Below, in pieces: positions 50,709 through 59,716 of a stretch of DNA of 64,000 bases (positions are counted from its first letter, which is position 1; each line of letters starts with the position of its first letter). The stretch spans positions 734,683-798,682 of the forward strand of contig PGYM01000001.1 of assembly GCA_002839675.1 (NCBI GenBank), written 5' to 3'. This DNA comes from Methanomicrobiales archaeon HGW-Methanomicrobiales-1. Its GTDB lineage: Archaea; Halobacteriota; Methanomicrobia; Methanomicrobiales; Methanospirillaceae. Below the pieces are notes generated by a model. The model was not told the DNA's origin. It saw only the letters and a list, made by a program, of their open reading frames with translations, and searched no databases. Made by a program: the position numbers and the translations under genes.

Positions 50709-51798
50709 ACACCGGCGCGAGTACCTGCGCCTGATGCGACAGATTACGCTTGACAAGGGATTTTTTACCGTCACCGATATCCACGCCGCAGCAGATATTC
50801 CCCGCAGCACCGCACAGGACTGGGTGAGCCGCCTCCTCCGTGAAGGATGTGTCTTCCTCCGCGAAGAGAAGCGGGGAAGAAATGCAGCACGCTATGCCGC
50901 ATTCAGTGCGATCCCGTCCAGTACCTGCCGTCGGATATTCACCACCGTGGATGGCGATAATGTCGAGATATATCACGATTGTATGAGTGGTGCCTGTGCC
51001 GCGTTCTGCGGGCACCATCATTCGCTTGCCGGGGGAGTATTATCCCACGTCGAGAGAGACGGCACGCTGCTCAGGGAATGTGCCCGTACAGGATACCGGG
51101 ATGTGCTGGTTGGCCTTATGCCCCTTCCGGCAGTCGGAGTGATTGGTGTTGAGCATGTCGGCGATTCTATTGTCCAGAAGATCCGTTGCATTGGCGGCCC
51201 GGCCTATTCCCTGTCCGATATGATGGCCCGGGCCGAAGGGGTGACCCGGGTCGATACTCATCATAACGGTCACATTGTGGAAGGCGATGTCTGGACCCGG
51301 GCAATGGTCCACGTGACTATCGGTATCGATGACACCGATACAAAAGAGGGTGGTGCAACCTTTGCGCTTGCCCTTGCCCTGCTCTCGCACGTGACCCGGA
51401 TCAAAGGCGTACTTCCTATCAGTCATCATGTTGCGATGCTCAACCAGGATGTGTTTGTAAAAACTGCGGGCAATTCCGCAAGTTTCATCGAAGTTGCAGT
51501 TATTCCCGAAATGCTTGACGAACTATCCGATAAGGTGCGGCGGTTTGTTGCAGATGAATCGCTCTCCCCGGAATGGGGTATTGCGGTTCGTACCGGGCTC
51601 GGAGTTCCGGAACAACTGCGGGAATATGGCAGGCTAGTGCGTGAGCAGGTGATTTCCCGTACAATTGCCGAAGCTACGGCAGAGCAGTTCGGGATTTATC
51701 TCTGGGGGGGCAATGGGGTGATCGGCGCACTCGGTGCAGTGGCCCTTGCCGGACTTCCCCATGAGATCCTTCTGGATCCAGCGAAGAATGATTTTTGA
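50692..51798 (+). CDS. HTH protein with TiaS-like (TCKD) domain
   Basis: 368 residues from ATG 50692. Residues 1-75 form a winged helix (TVTDIHAAADIPRSTAQDWVSRLLREGCVFLREE). A Cys/His-rich stretch follows (HDCMSGACAAFCGHHH) that might bind metal. From about 205 on it matches the catalytic core of tRNA(Ile2)-agmatidine synthase: IGIDDTDTKEGGATFA, VAMLNQDVFVKTAGNSA and WGGNGVIGALGAVAL. The OB and zinc-ribbon tRNA-binding parts of TiaS are missing, so it is not TiaS itself. The position after hom is not explained. A regulator using a kinase-like domain is one idea. Confidence 0.75.
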   Translation: MTGVLEHRREYLRLMRQITLDKGFFTVTDIHAAADIPRSTAQDWVSRLLREGCVFLREEKRGRNAARYAAFSAIPSSTCRRIFTTVDGDNVEIYHDCMSGACAAFCGHHHSLAGGVLSHVERDGTLLRECARTGYRDVLVGLMPLPAVGVIGVEHVGDSIVQKIRCIGGPAYSLSDMMARAEGVTRVDTHHNGHIVEGDVWTRAMVHVTIGIDDTDTKEGGATFALALALLSHVTRIKGVLPISHHVAMLNQDVFVKTAGNSASFIEVAVIPEMLDELSDKVRRFVADESLSPEWGIAVRTGLGVPEQLREYGRLVREQVISRTIAEATAEQFGIYLWGGNGVIGALGAVALAGLPHEILLDPAKNDF

Positions 51799-52172
51799 TT
51801 ATTTCCAATTTCGGACAAAAACAAGGGAATATCAAAATTGATTCATAATTTTGAAACGATTTAAAATATTATTGGTTGACTGGCAAGAGATTCAATTTTG
51901 ACCGTTTCCAATATTTTAACCATCTTGTTCAATTCTGCACCATAAAACGGTTCAATGAAAAAAGTGTCTCATGGATTTCTCATATCGCCATCCGGGGAAA
52001 ATATAATATTCGCACTAAAATAAAAATAAAACCCATTGATTTACTGCTGCTTTCATAGTCTGGCTTGAGTAAAATGCGAAAATCGCATGCAAAATACTAT
52101 ATACAAAAATGATGCATAATCAGAATATACATTGTCATGTCCATCTTTGGGCATTCTCTAGGTGTTTGAATT
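51799..52172. other. Intergenic region with pilin promoter
   Basis: 374 AT-rich bases, no gene. CTATATAC at 52098-52104 is a good TATA box; AGGTG near 52160-52164 is the ribosome site for the pilin ATG at 52173. Just upstream of the TATA box sits the inverted repeat ATGCGA-AAA-TCGCAT (52074-52088), a likely regulator site. Confidence 0.5.
52074..52088. promoter_or_regulatory. Inverted repeat next to the pilin TATA box
   Basis: Perfect six-base arms with a three-base centre, about ten bases upstream of the TATA box, where activators or BRE-blocking repressors bind. Confidence 0.4.
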
Positions 52173-52580
52173 ATGGCGTTTACAAAAAAGAATGAAGAAG
52201 CAGTATCACCGGTCATTGGTGTGATCCTCATGGTCGCAATCACGGTGATCCTCGCAGCGGTTATCGCTGCATTCGTGTTCGGCATGGCTGGAAATATCAA
52301 CAAGACAAAGGTTGTTTCGGCAACTCTGAGCAGGGTTAATACAACTACTGTATCAGCGGTTTACCAGGGAGGACAGGACTCTGGTTCGCTTACCAGTATT
52401 CAATGGTCTGTGAATGGTGTTGATGTCGCCGCCAATGCTGGTGGACTTCTATCACAAGACCCCAAAACCCTTAATATCGGTAATACAACCAGATTTGCTG
52501 CCGCGGCCAATTCCAAGATTATTGGTGTCGGGAAGTTCACTGACGGTTCAGAGCAGGTATTGATCGATACCACCCTCTAA
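52173..52580 (+). CDS. Archaeal type IV pilin
   Basis: 135 residues. The N-terminus KKNEEAVSPVIGVILMVAIT is the archaeal pilin signature (DUF1628): a short charged leader cut by prepilin peptidase before VSPVIG, then the hydrophobic assembly helix. The rest is one small beta domain. It forms a surface pilus. No pilus ATPase or platform gene is near, so assembly must use genes elsewhere. A T-run follows the stop. Confidence 0.93.
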   Translation: MAFTKKNEEAVSPVIGVILMVAITVILAAVIAAFVFGMAGNINKTKVVSATLSRVNTTTVSAVYQGGQDSGSLTSIQWSVNGVDVAANAGGLLSQDPKTLNIGNTTRFAAAANSKIIGVGKFTDGSEQVLIDTTL

Positions 52581-52953
52581 TCCGATAATTTTTTTTCGTT
52601 TTATCAAAACATTGTTATTCTGATTTCTTTTCACGTTATAGGTGAATAGAAATAACCTATCATTTTTTGTTATATCCCAACATTAATTCGATTTTTGGTT
52701 ATCCATATTCATGCGGGATACGCTGAGGAGAAATTACCTGTTCGGAATCCTGAAACACTCAGGTAATTTTCAGATTCTCATAAAATGGCAAGAGTGTAAA
52801 AATAGTTACTAATCAGTATATCTTCTTCTTGTGCTTCGCGCAATTGATGACAATCCATTTACTACTTCGGGTGCTCATAGGATCGACCGGAAAGTAAAAA
52901 ATAAAGTCAGAATTACGATTCTGTACCCATGAATTAATCTAAAAAAAATCCAA
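52581..52953. other. Intergenic region between pilin and tRNA genes
   Basis: 373 bases with no gene. T-run at 52589-52596 ends the pilin gene. A ten-base perfect inverted repeat, AAATTACCTG (52731-52740) and CAGGTAATTT (52760-52769), has a 19-base loop. Confidence 0.5.
52731..52769. repeat. Inverted repeat with 10-base arms
   Basis: Arms AAATTACCTG and CAGGTAATTT, 19-base spacer, in a gene-free stretch. It could be an RNA hairpin or a remnant of a regulatory site. Confidence 0.55.
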
Positions 52954-53038
52954 TGCGAGGGAAGGGATTCGAACCCTTGAACTCCTGCAAGACTGGACCC
53001 TAAATCCAGCGCCTTTGACCTGGCTCGGCAACCCTCGC
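52954..53038 (-). tRNA. tRNA-Leu (anticodon UAG)
   Basis: The minus strand folds as a class II tRNA: acceptor GCGAGGG with CCCTCGC, anticodon stem CTGGA/TCCAG enclosing the loop TTTAGGG (anticodon TAG), a long variable arm and the TTCGAATC T-loop. The discriminator base is A at 52954 and CCA is not encoded. It reads CUA-type leucine codons. A TATA-like box is at about 53067-53074. Confidence 0.97.
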
Positions 53039-53090
53039 TCGCCGGGTTATATTTGTGCTGGTGTGATATAGAAATTATTGCTAAAAAAAA

Positions 53091-54905
53091 TTACATCTCC
53101 ACCCGTGTCACCACACCATGGATCTTATCGGATGGCAGCTTGTAGAACTGCACAACGGAAGGAGACAGGCGTTTTATCGCTGCAAAGATACGCCAGACCA
53201 CGTGGGTAGTTATGATATCTTCCATGCCATAGAAGATCGTCTTCTCTTCGATCTCAGCCTCTTTTAAGATACTGCCGATATCCACAATCTCCATGTAACC
53301 CAGATAGATCTCAAAGATCGAGAGGCCCTTGGTGATTTCCCGGGTGACTCCCCAGGTCACGCCAAACGGCTGCTCGGTTCGGATGATTGAGATGATGATA
53401 TTGTCATCGTAGACGATATTATTGGTAAACATAATCCGGGGAACATATTGCGGCAGCTTGCGGAAGTCCCGGGCAAAGAATAACGCCGTACCAGAGATCC
53501 TGTTCACCGAAGTATAGATCTTATCGAATTTTACTAAGAAATCATCGAGCGGAATCGGGCTTAATGCTGCAGCGAGTTTCTTCTGGCCATGGACATAGAT
53601 CATGATGATGCAGAACGGGATGAACGCGATCAGCAGGGACCAGTAACCTCCAGAGGGTATCTTGTGGAAATTGGAGAGCAGGAATATGATATTAATACAA
53701 AAGAGACTTGCCGCAAGCATGGTCTTGACAATTTCGCCCCGGGCAATCAGGATCCAGGTGATCAGTAACCCGGTGATCGCCATATCCCCGCTCACTGCCA
53801 GTCCATAGGCCATGGTGAGATTATTGGATGATTTAAAGATAATAATGACAACCAGTACTGCAAACAGGAGGAGCCAGTTCATAATATCAATATAAATCTG
53901 CGAGCGAAGCTGGGGGGAGGTATATTCAATCCGCAGGAGCGGCATGATGCGGGTGGTGATGCCCTGGTACACAATCGAAAACAGGCCGGAAATCATTGCC
54001 TGCGAAGCGATAACTGTTGCAGCAATACTCATAAGCAGGAACGGGATATAGAGCAGTTGACCATAGGTAAACACCATCTCAAAAAGGATATTTTTTGCAC
54101 CGGGATGGGTCATAAGGAAAGCACCCTGTCCCAGGTAGTTACACACAAGGGCAATAAAAACAATATACCACGCCTTGATAATGGGCTCTCTGCCGAGGTG
54201 GCCCATATCTGCATAGAGTGCCTCTGTACCGGTAGCACATAAGATCACGGAAGAAAGGATCAGGAATCCTTCAAGCCCGTGATGGAGCAGGTAGTTAATG
54301 CCGTACATCGGGTTTATCGCGAGAAGAACTGACGGCGCAGAAAACAATGAGAACAAGCCGAAACCCGCAAGAGCGATAAACCAGACAACCATTATCGGGC
54401 CAAAGGCAAAGGCTACCCGTTCTGTACCCCGCGCCTGGAACATGAAAAGGCCGATTGCAATAACAGCAGCAATGATCATTATAGTCATCTGGGTTGTGCC
54501 TTCAAATCCCGGTATCAGGAGCACACCTTCGACTGCAGAGAGAATACTGATTGCCGGGGTGATAACGCCGTCTCCGATAAACAGCGAAATCCCTATAATT
54601 GCAATGAGCGAAACAAAAGCAACCTGGTTTCCGGATTTTAACATCGGGAGCAGGATCTCCTTGAGCACAATTGTTCCCCCTTCACCTTTTTTACCAAGGT
54701 GCATGGCAAGGAATGTATATTCAAGGGTGACCAGCAGCGTGAGGGTCCAGATGATCAATGACAAGATACCCATGATATTCTGCGGGGTAGGGGGAATGAG
54801 GTAAAAGATTGCCGCGAGTGCATAGATGGGACTGGTCCCGATATCGCCAAACACAAGTCCCATGGACTTGATTATTCCGGAAAAAGATACAGGGCCGCTT
54901 GTCAT
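53091..54905 (-). CDS. kup: Kup-family potassium uptake transporter
   Basis: 604 residues. The start GIIKSMGLVFGDIGTSPIYAL and the GKKGEGGTIVLKEILLPML segment are family signatures; about 12 hydrophobic segments cover residues 15-440, followed by a cytoplasmic C-terminal domain. It takes up K+ with protons. TrkH, another uptake type, is 1.2 kb away on the other strand, divided by an AI-2E-type permease gene. Confidence 0.95.
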   Translation of the reverse strand: MTSGPVSFSGIIKSMGLVFGDIGTSPIYALAAIFYLIPPTPQNIMGILSLIIWTLTLLVTLEYTFLAMHLGKKGEGGTIVLKEILLPMLKSGNQVAFVSLIAIIGISLFIGDGVITPAISILSAVEGVLLIPGFEGTTQMTIMIIAAVIAIGLFMFQARGTERVAFAFGPIMVVWFIALAGFGLFSLFSAPSVLLAINPMYGINYLLHHGLEGFLILSSVILCATGTEALYADMGHLGREPIIKAWYIVFIALVCNYLGQGAFLMTHPGAKNILFEMVFTYGQLLYIPFLLMSIAATVIASQAMISGLFSIVYQGITTRIMPLLRIEYTSPQLRSQIYIDIMNWLLLFAVLVVIIIFKSSNNLTMAYGLAVSGDMAITGLLITWILIARGEIVKTMLAASLFCINIIFLLSNFHKIPSGGYWSLLIAFIPFCIIMIYVHGQKKLAAALSPIPLDDFLVKFDKIYTSVNRISGTALFFARDFRKLPQYVPRIMFTNNIVYDDNIIISIIRTEQPFGVTWGVTREITKGLSIFEIYLGYMEIVDIGSILKEAEIEEKTIFYGMEDIITTHVVWRIFAAIKRLSPSVVQFYKLPSDKIHGVVTRVEM

Positions 54906-54973
54906 TCTTTATTATCTGTCGTCGGAAATAGGGTATAATGCTTTCCCTTTAATATCCTCAGATGATTACCGGT

Positions 54974-56008
54974 TTATTGCCGGCCATCCCCAAAACAGGA
55001 TAAGCCGCGTTCTTTTCTTTCTTCGGTATACATCCGGTAGCTGGTAATGAGAAGCACAATGATAAGCGGGCCCAGCACAAAACCCGCAAGCCCCATGGTC
55101 AGGAGTCCCCCGATAATGCCGATGAACATGATCACCGGGTGGATCTTGACCCTCCTGCCGACAAGGACCGGACGGACATAGATCTCAGGAACGAGAGATA
55201 CAATAAGATAACCGAGGAAAAACAGGATTAATACCCCCCGGAAATCCCCAATCGCCTGGGCATAGGCGCCAATAAGGATAAACGCGACGGATGATCCGAT
55301 GATGGGGATAAGTTCACAGAATGCAGCAAAATATGAGTAAAAAATAATATCGCCATAGCCAAGAAGATAAAAAACCGGGATTGAAATGAAGAACGTGAGG
55401 ACCGCAATGGCAACCTGGACATAATAAATTGCATATAATGTGTCCCCGGTGGCATCGGAAAGCCGGTTTACATATTTTTTTAACACCGCGGGCACGTGAT
55501 AAATAATTTTTTCCCTGAGTTCTTCACCCTTTAAAAACAGCATAAACAAAGTGAAGAAAAAGACGAACATCTTGAACAGGATAATTGGAAGGTAGGTGAT
55601 CAGCGTTTTCTGGTAATCGACGAATAATCCTGTTCCTTCCTGTAACAGGCCGGAAAGAGTTGTCTTGCTTAACGGGATACCGTATGCCATGGGATTGGTC
55701 AGGGGATTATTGATCCAGTTGCCGATGGTGATAAACATCTGGGAGAGGGTAGCAGCATGTTCAGAAAACATTGCCAGCGTGATCAGTCCCATCACGCAAA
55801 AAACACCCAGCACTGAAAGAGTCATCACCGATGCCGAAATCCAGGGTCGCATATGGCGCGACAGCTGGTGATGGAGCGGAATGAGTACGATTGCCAGTGA
55901 TGCACCTAAAAGGACCATATCCATAATTGACCAGAATACGATAAATGCCACAATCGTGAGAATGATCAAAATAATGGACGGGAACTGGTCGGTTCGGATA
56001 CGGATCAT
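54974..56008 (-). CDS. AI-2E/PerM-family membrane transporter
   Basis: 344 residues with seven to eight hydrophobic segments and the family blocks VLIPLHHQLSRHMRP near the N-terminus, a periplasm-like loop, and ELIPIIGSSVAFILIGAYA, then GLLTMGLAGFVLGPLIIVLLITSYRMY at the end. Some members export autoinducer-2, others exchange Na+ or Li+ for H+. Between two K+ transporters a role in ion balance is possible; the sequence alone cannot tell. It is 68 bases before kup on the same strand. Confidence 0.88.
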   Translation of the reverse strand: MIRIRTDQFPSIILIILTIVAFIVFWSIMDMVLLGASLAIVLIPLHHQLSRHMRPWISASVMTLSVLGVFCVMGLITLAMFSEHAATLSQMFITIGNWINNPLTNPMAYGIPLSKTTLSGLLQEGTGLFVDYQKTLITYLPIILFKMFVFFFTLFMLFLKGEELREKIIYHVPAVLKKYVNRLSDATGDTLYAIYYVQVAIAVLTFFISIPVFYLLGYGDIIFYSYFAAFCELIPIIGSSVAFILIGAYAQAIGDFRGVLILFFLGYLIVSLVPEIYVRPVLVGRRVKIHPVIMFIGIIGGLLTMGLAGFVLGPLIIVLLITSYRMYTEERKERGLSCFGDGRQ

Positions 56009-56126
56009 GAATGATCTCCTATTGTGCAGGATGGGAAATTAATAGGTTCGTCCCGTTGTTTTGTTGTTCAACATCAGAAATCGATACCCATAACACTAAT
56101 AACCGCCCAATCACCTTGGTTATCAG

Positions 56127-57632
56127 ATGAAGCGCATCGAGCATATCGCCATGATCGCGCACGACATGGGACTGATCTTTGAGTTCCTGGGTGTCGTATC
56201 ACTCCTGCCATTCCTTGTGCTCGTAATCTTTCAGGAGTGGGATCTCATCCTGCCCATGGCAAGCGCACCGATCGCTTTTATCCTGCTCGGGTATCTTATC
56301 TCGCACATCCCCTACCAGGATCTCCAGCCCTCCTCTTCTGCAACTCTTGCTGCCGTTGCCTTTTCCTGGCTTGCAATTGCATTGATTGGAGCACTCCCGT
56401 TTGTTTTCGGGCTGCACATGAGTTATGTGGACAGTGTATTTGAGGCAATGTCCGGTTGGACCTGTACCGGCTTTACGATGATTACCTCGCTGGACACCAC
56501 CCCGAAAACTTTGCTCTTCTGGCGATCCTTTACCCAATGGATCGGGGGTATCGGTATCATTGTGTTTGGGATTTCCCTGCGAAGCAAGACCCGGTTGTCA
56601 TTGTTCCGTCTCTACCGTGCGGAAGGCCGGGAAGAGGAACTGGTTCCTGCTTCCGTATCATCCAGCCGGCGCATGTGGATGATCTATCTTGTCCTGACCT
56701 TTGCCTTTACCGGGCTCATTATGCTCGCGGGAATACCTCTCTGGGATTCACTCAACCTTGTCATGGTAGCAATTGCCACCGGGGGATTTACCCTGCATGC
56801 CGGCAGCTTGACCTATTACAATAATCCTCTCCTGGAAATCCTGCTTATTCCGGTTATGCTTGCCGGAGCAATTCCTTTCAAAGTCTTTTTTTTCCTGTAC
56901 CATGGGAAAATTATCAATATGCTGCGGGACCCGACGGTCAGGATCCTGCTGCTCATCGCGGTGGTGGGATCGGTAATCACTTCTTTGGATCTGTTTTATT
57001 TCGGAAACCTGCCCCTCACTACGGCATTCCGGCAGGGCGTTTTTACCGCCGTATCCGGTCTCTGCACGTGCGGTCTCCAGAATTCAAATCCTCACCTCTG
57101 GGCTGCAATCCCGATTGCTGTCATTGCCATGCTGATGTTTATTGGCGGAGCCATGGGCAGTTCGGCCGGGGGAGTAAAAGTTAATCGTATCATGCTTATC
57201 GCTGACGGGGTGAAATGGTGGTTCCGCAGGTTCTTTGTCAGCAGTCGCGTGCTCGTCCCGTTAAAATCCGGGGGACGCACATTATCCAAGGAAATCTCCG
57301 AACTCGCAATAACAAAGAACCTGCTCGTTGTGGTATTGTACGTCATTACCATCTTTATTGCAACTATCGTGACCCTTCACCTGTATATTACCTCATTCCG
57401 GCTGGAGGAGGTAGTTTTTGAACTCGTATCTGCGTTAAGCAACGTTGGTCTCACCGTGGGTTTTATCAGCGCAGCAAGCCCGGTCACGATAAAATGGATT
57501 TTTATCCTGCTGATGTGGCTGGGGCGACTGGAGATTGTTCCCGTGATCATCATTATTCTGGGTATTGCCCGGGAGATCGAGATCGATATCAACCACTCAT
57601 CCCAGGATCAGGACAATATACCCCGGCATTAA
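56127..57632 (+). CDS. trkH: TrkH-type potassium uptake protein
   Basis: 501 residues. Four pore loops are visible, each with a conserved Gly: MSGWTCTGFTMI, ATGGFTLHAGS, VSGLCTCGLQN and LSNVGLTVGFI. The fourfold M1-P-M2 layout covers the whole length. TrkH needs a TrkA-type gating protein; no TrkA gene is in the window. Divergent from the AI-2E-type gene across 118 bases. Confidence 0.94.
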   Translation: MKRIEHIAMIAHDMGLIFEFLGVVSLLPFLVLVIFQEWDLILPMASAPIAFILLGYLISHIPYQDLQPSSSATLAAVAFSWLAIALIGALPFVFGLHMSYVDSVFEAMSGWTCTGFTMITSLDTTPKTLLFWRSFTQWIGGIGIIVFGISLRSKTRLSLFRLYRAEGREEELVPASVSSSRRMWMIYLVLTFAFTGLIMLAGIPLWDSLNLVMVAIATGGFTLHAGSLTYYNNPLLEILLIPVMLAGAIPFKVFFFLYHGKIINMLRDPTVRILLLIAVVGSVITSLDLFYFGNLPLTTAFRQGVFTAVSGLCTCGLQNSNPHLWAAIPIAVIAMLMFIGGAMGSSAGGVKVNRIMLIADGVKWWFRRFFVSSRVLVPLKSGGRTLSKEISELAITKNLLVVVLYVITIFIATIVTLHLYITSFRLEEVVFELVSALSNVGLTVGFISAASPVTIKWIFILLMWLGRLEIVPVIIIILGIAREIEIDINHSSQDQDNIPRH

Positions 57633-57879
57633 TCCCGGTAGAAAAACCATTTTGTTCATTTTATCTCTTTAATCCTGCATTTTATTCATAGGGATGACAC
57701 AATGCAACCGCCATACCTTGCCGATTAACGGTCTCTTAAAATCTGCGCGTGACGGGACAATTCGGTCCAGATTCCGTTCGGAATTGCGACAGACCGGATA
57801 GTATTTTCTGGATCCTATGATTCCCATGCCTATTCTTAATCACCCCCCAGCACCAATACTGGTGACAATACGGTGGTAA
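57633..57879. other. Intergenic region
   Basis: 247 bases; T-rich sequence soon after trkH may end it. Nothing else recognised apart from a possible promoter for the TraB gene. Confidence 0.4.
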
Positions 57880-59085
57880 ATGGCCGAAATAAAAATAATC
57901 GGAACTGCGCATGTCTCGCAGCAAAGTGTCGATGAAGTGCGGGTTGCTATTGATGAATATTTACCGGATACGGTTGCGATTGAACTTGACCCGTCACGCT
58001 ATGCTGCCCTGAAAAAACAGGGTCGGGATCCTTCGGTCAATGATGTACTTGAAGTCAAAAATTTCAATACCCTTCTTGTCCAGTGGCTGATGGCATATCT
58101 CCAGCGCAAGATCGGTTTTGATGTCGGTGTTGAACCCGGCGCTGAAATGAAAGCGGCAATCGAAGTAGCAGAGCAACGCGGCATCGCCATTGCCCTCGTG
58201 GACCGCGATATCCGTCTCACGCTCCTGCGGTTCTGGAATGCAATGGGTTTTCTGGAAAAAATGAAGATGGTCTGGGCCCTGATCACTTCGATTGCGGAGA
58301 TTGACAACGGTGAGGCGATCGATATCGAGTCGCTCAAACAGCAGGATGTGATCGATATGGTCATGGTGGAGTTCCGTAAGTTCTCTCCCAACGGGGCCCG
58401 TGCCTTAATCGATGAGCGGGATGCCTATATCGCCCACCAGCTGGTCCTGTTAAAAGTCCAGCGCCCCGAAGGACGCATCCTTGCAGTGGTTGGGGCCGGA
58501 CACCGGCAGGGCATTGAGAATTATATCCAGAACCCGGCAAGTCTTCCCCCGTTTGATTCGCTCACGCGGGAACCGAAATCATTTCCCTGGGCAAAGCTCT
58601 TTGGTTTTACCGTTACTGCGCTGTTTGCATTGCTGCTCGCCGCAATTGCGTTTTCCGGCGTCGGTCTGGGAGTGTTGCTCTACGCATTCCTTTTCTGGGT
58701 AATCATTCACGGTGTACTTGCGGCAATAGGAACTCTTGCGGCCGGTGGACATCCCTACACGGCACTTGCGAGTTTTTCCGTGGCATGGATGACTTCGCTC
58801 AATCCCATGCTTCACTCCGGCTGGATTGCAGCATTTGTGGAAGCCAAAGTCAGGAAACCACCGGTATCGGATTTCCGGAAAATTTATGACGCCCAATCCC
58901 TCACCGACATGGCAAAGATCCCCCTGTTTAAGGTGGTACTGGTAGCTGCCCTTACCAATCTTGGCAGCCTGCTGGGCACGGTGCTGTACTTTATCTTCGT
59001 CTTTCCCGTGCTCGGTATCGATCCGGGTGTGGTCATCTCAACCGGTCTCCATAACATGTGGACCTGGATCATTCACCTCATCTGA
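57880..59085 (+). CDS. TraB-family membrane protein
   Basis: 401 residues. The N-terminal TraB/TIKI-type domain (about 1-235) starts IKIIGTAHVSQQSVDEVRVAI and holds DTVAIELDPSRYAAL and ILAVVGAGHRQGIENYI, keeping the GTAH and GAGH histidines of this metal-dependent fold. Four hydrophobic helices (about 245-400) anchor it. Related TraB proteins shut down sex pheromones in enterococci and TIKI cleaves Wnt; the archaeal role is unknown, though proteolysis is inferred. Confidence 0.9.
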   Translation: MAEIKIIGTAHVSQQSVDEVRVAIDEYLPDTVAIELDPSRYAALKKQGRDPSVNDVLEVKNFNTLLVQWLMAYLQRKIGFDVGVEPGAEMKAAIEVAEQRGIAIALVDRDIRLTLLRFWNAMGFLEKMKMVWALITSIAEIDNGEAIDIESLKQQDVIDMVMVEFRKFSPNGARALIDERDAYIAHQLVLLKVQRPEGRILAVVGAGHRQGIENYIQNPASLPPFDSLTREPKSFPWAKLFGFTVTALFALLLAAIAFSGVGLGVLLYAFLFWVIIHGVLAAIGTLAAGGHPYTALASFSVAWMTSLNPMLHSGWIAAFVEAKVRKPPVSDFRKIYDAQSLTDMAKIPLFKVVLVAALTNLGSLLGTVLYFIFVFPVLGIDPGVVISTGLHNMWTWIIHLI

Positions 59086-59204
59086 TTTTTTATTTTGTGA
59101 AAAAAGTTGAGATAAATCTTTTTTATCAGAGAAATTTTAAAAAAAGATTTCCTTCCCGGAATTTGAAAGTTTGTCATACCGACCATCATCCGGAAGGTAA
59201 AATC

Positions 59205-59549
59205 TTATTTTTCTTTCTGCAACTGGGCGATTTCAAGATCGATCCAATCCTGCACCACGAGTTTCATATCATTTTTTGTCATACCGGGCTGGTATCTTAC
59301 CCGGATTTCTACTTCGAGCAGATCAAGGACTGGTTGTACCTGGGAAAAGTATGCCTCCGGAGTAGTAAATCCTCCGCACTTTTCCACGTAAAGAAGAATG
59401 AACTGGTTGAGATGGTTCATCTCATCCGTTTCATCGAGGATTCGTTCAAGGGTAATCCCTCCGGAAAATTCTGAAGCAGAGGTATCTCCTGCGGGTGCCG
59501 GGGTACTGCAGGAAGATGCTGAGTCGGGAGGAATCTCTTTTTCTGTCAC
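59205..59549 (-). CDS. Small uncharacterised protein
   Basis: 114 residues. The first 30 are Ser/Pro/Thr-rich and disordered; the remainder is helical (ITLERILDETDEMNHLNQFILLYVEKCGG..., then KNDMKLVVQDWIDLEIAQLQKEK). No signal peptide, no known family. Its good composition and own strand between two plus-strand genes support a real gene. Confidence 0.6.
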   Translation of the reverse strand: MTEKEIPPDSASSCSTPAPAGDTSASEFSGGITLERILDETDEMNHLNQFILLYVEKCGGFTTPEAYFSQVQPVLDLLEVEIRVRYQPGMTKNDMKLVVQDWIDLEIAQLQKEK

Positions 59550-59716
59550 GTGATTTTCTCCTGGAATGATGAAAGTACAATTGCCTTAACGGGGTGCATG
59601 CGTCTAAAAAATGTCTTGTTTTTCAGAATAAATACATTAGTGTATTGATAATTCTGCCAAATCTTTATTGTACCAGCGCGCTTTGATAGGTTAACGCACA
59701 TGGCACTGGTGAAATA

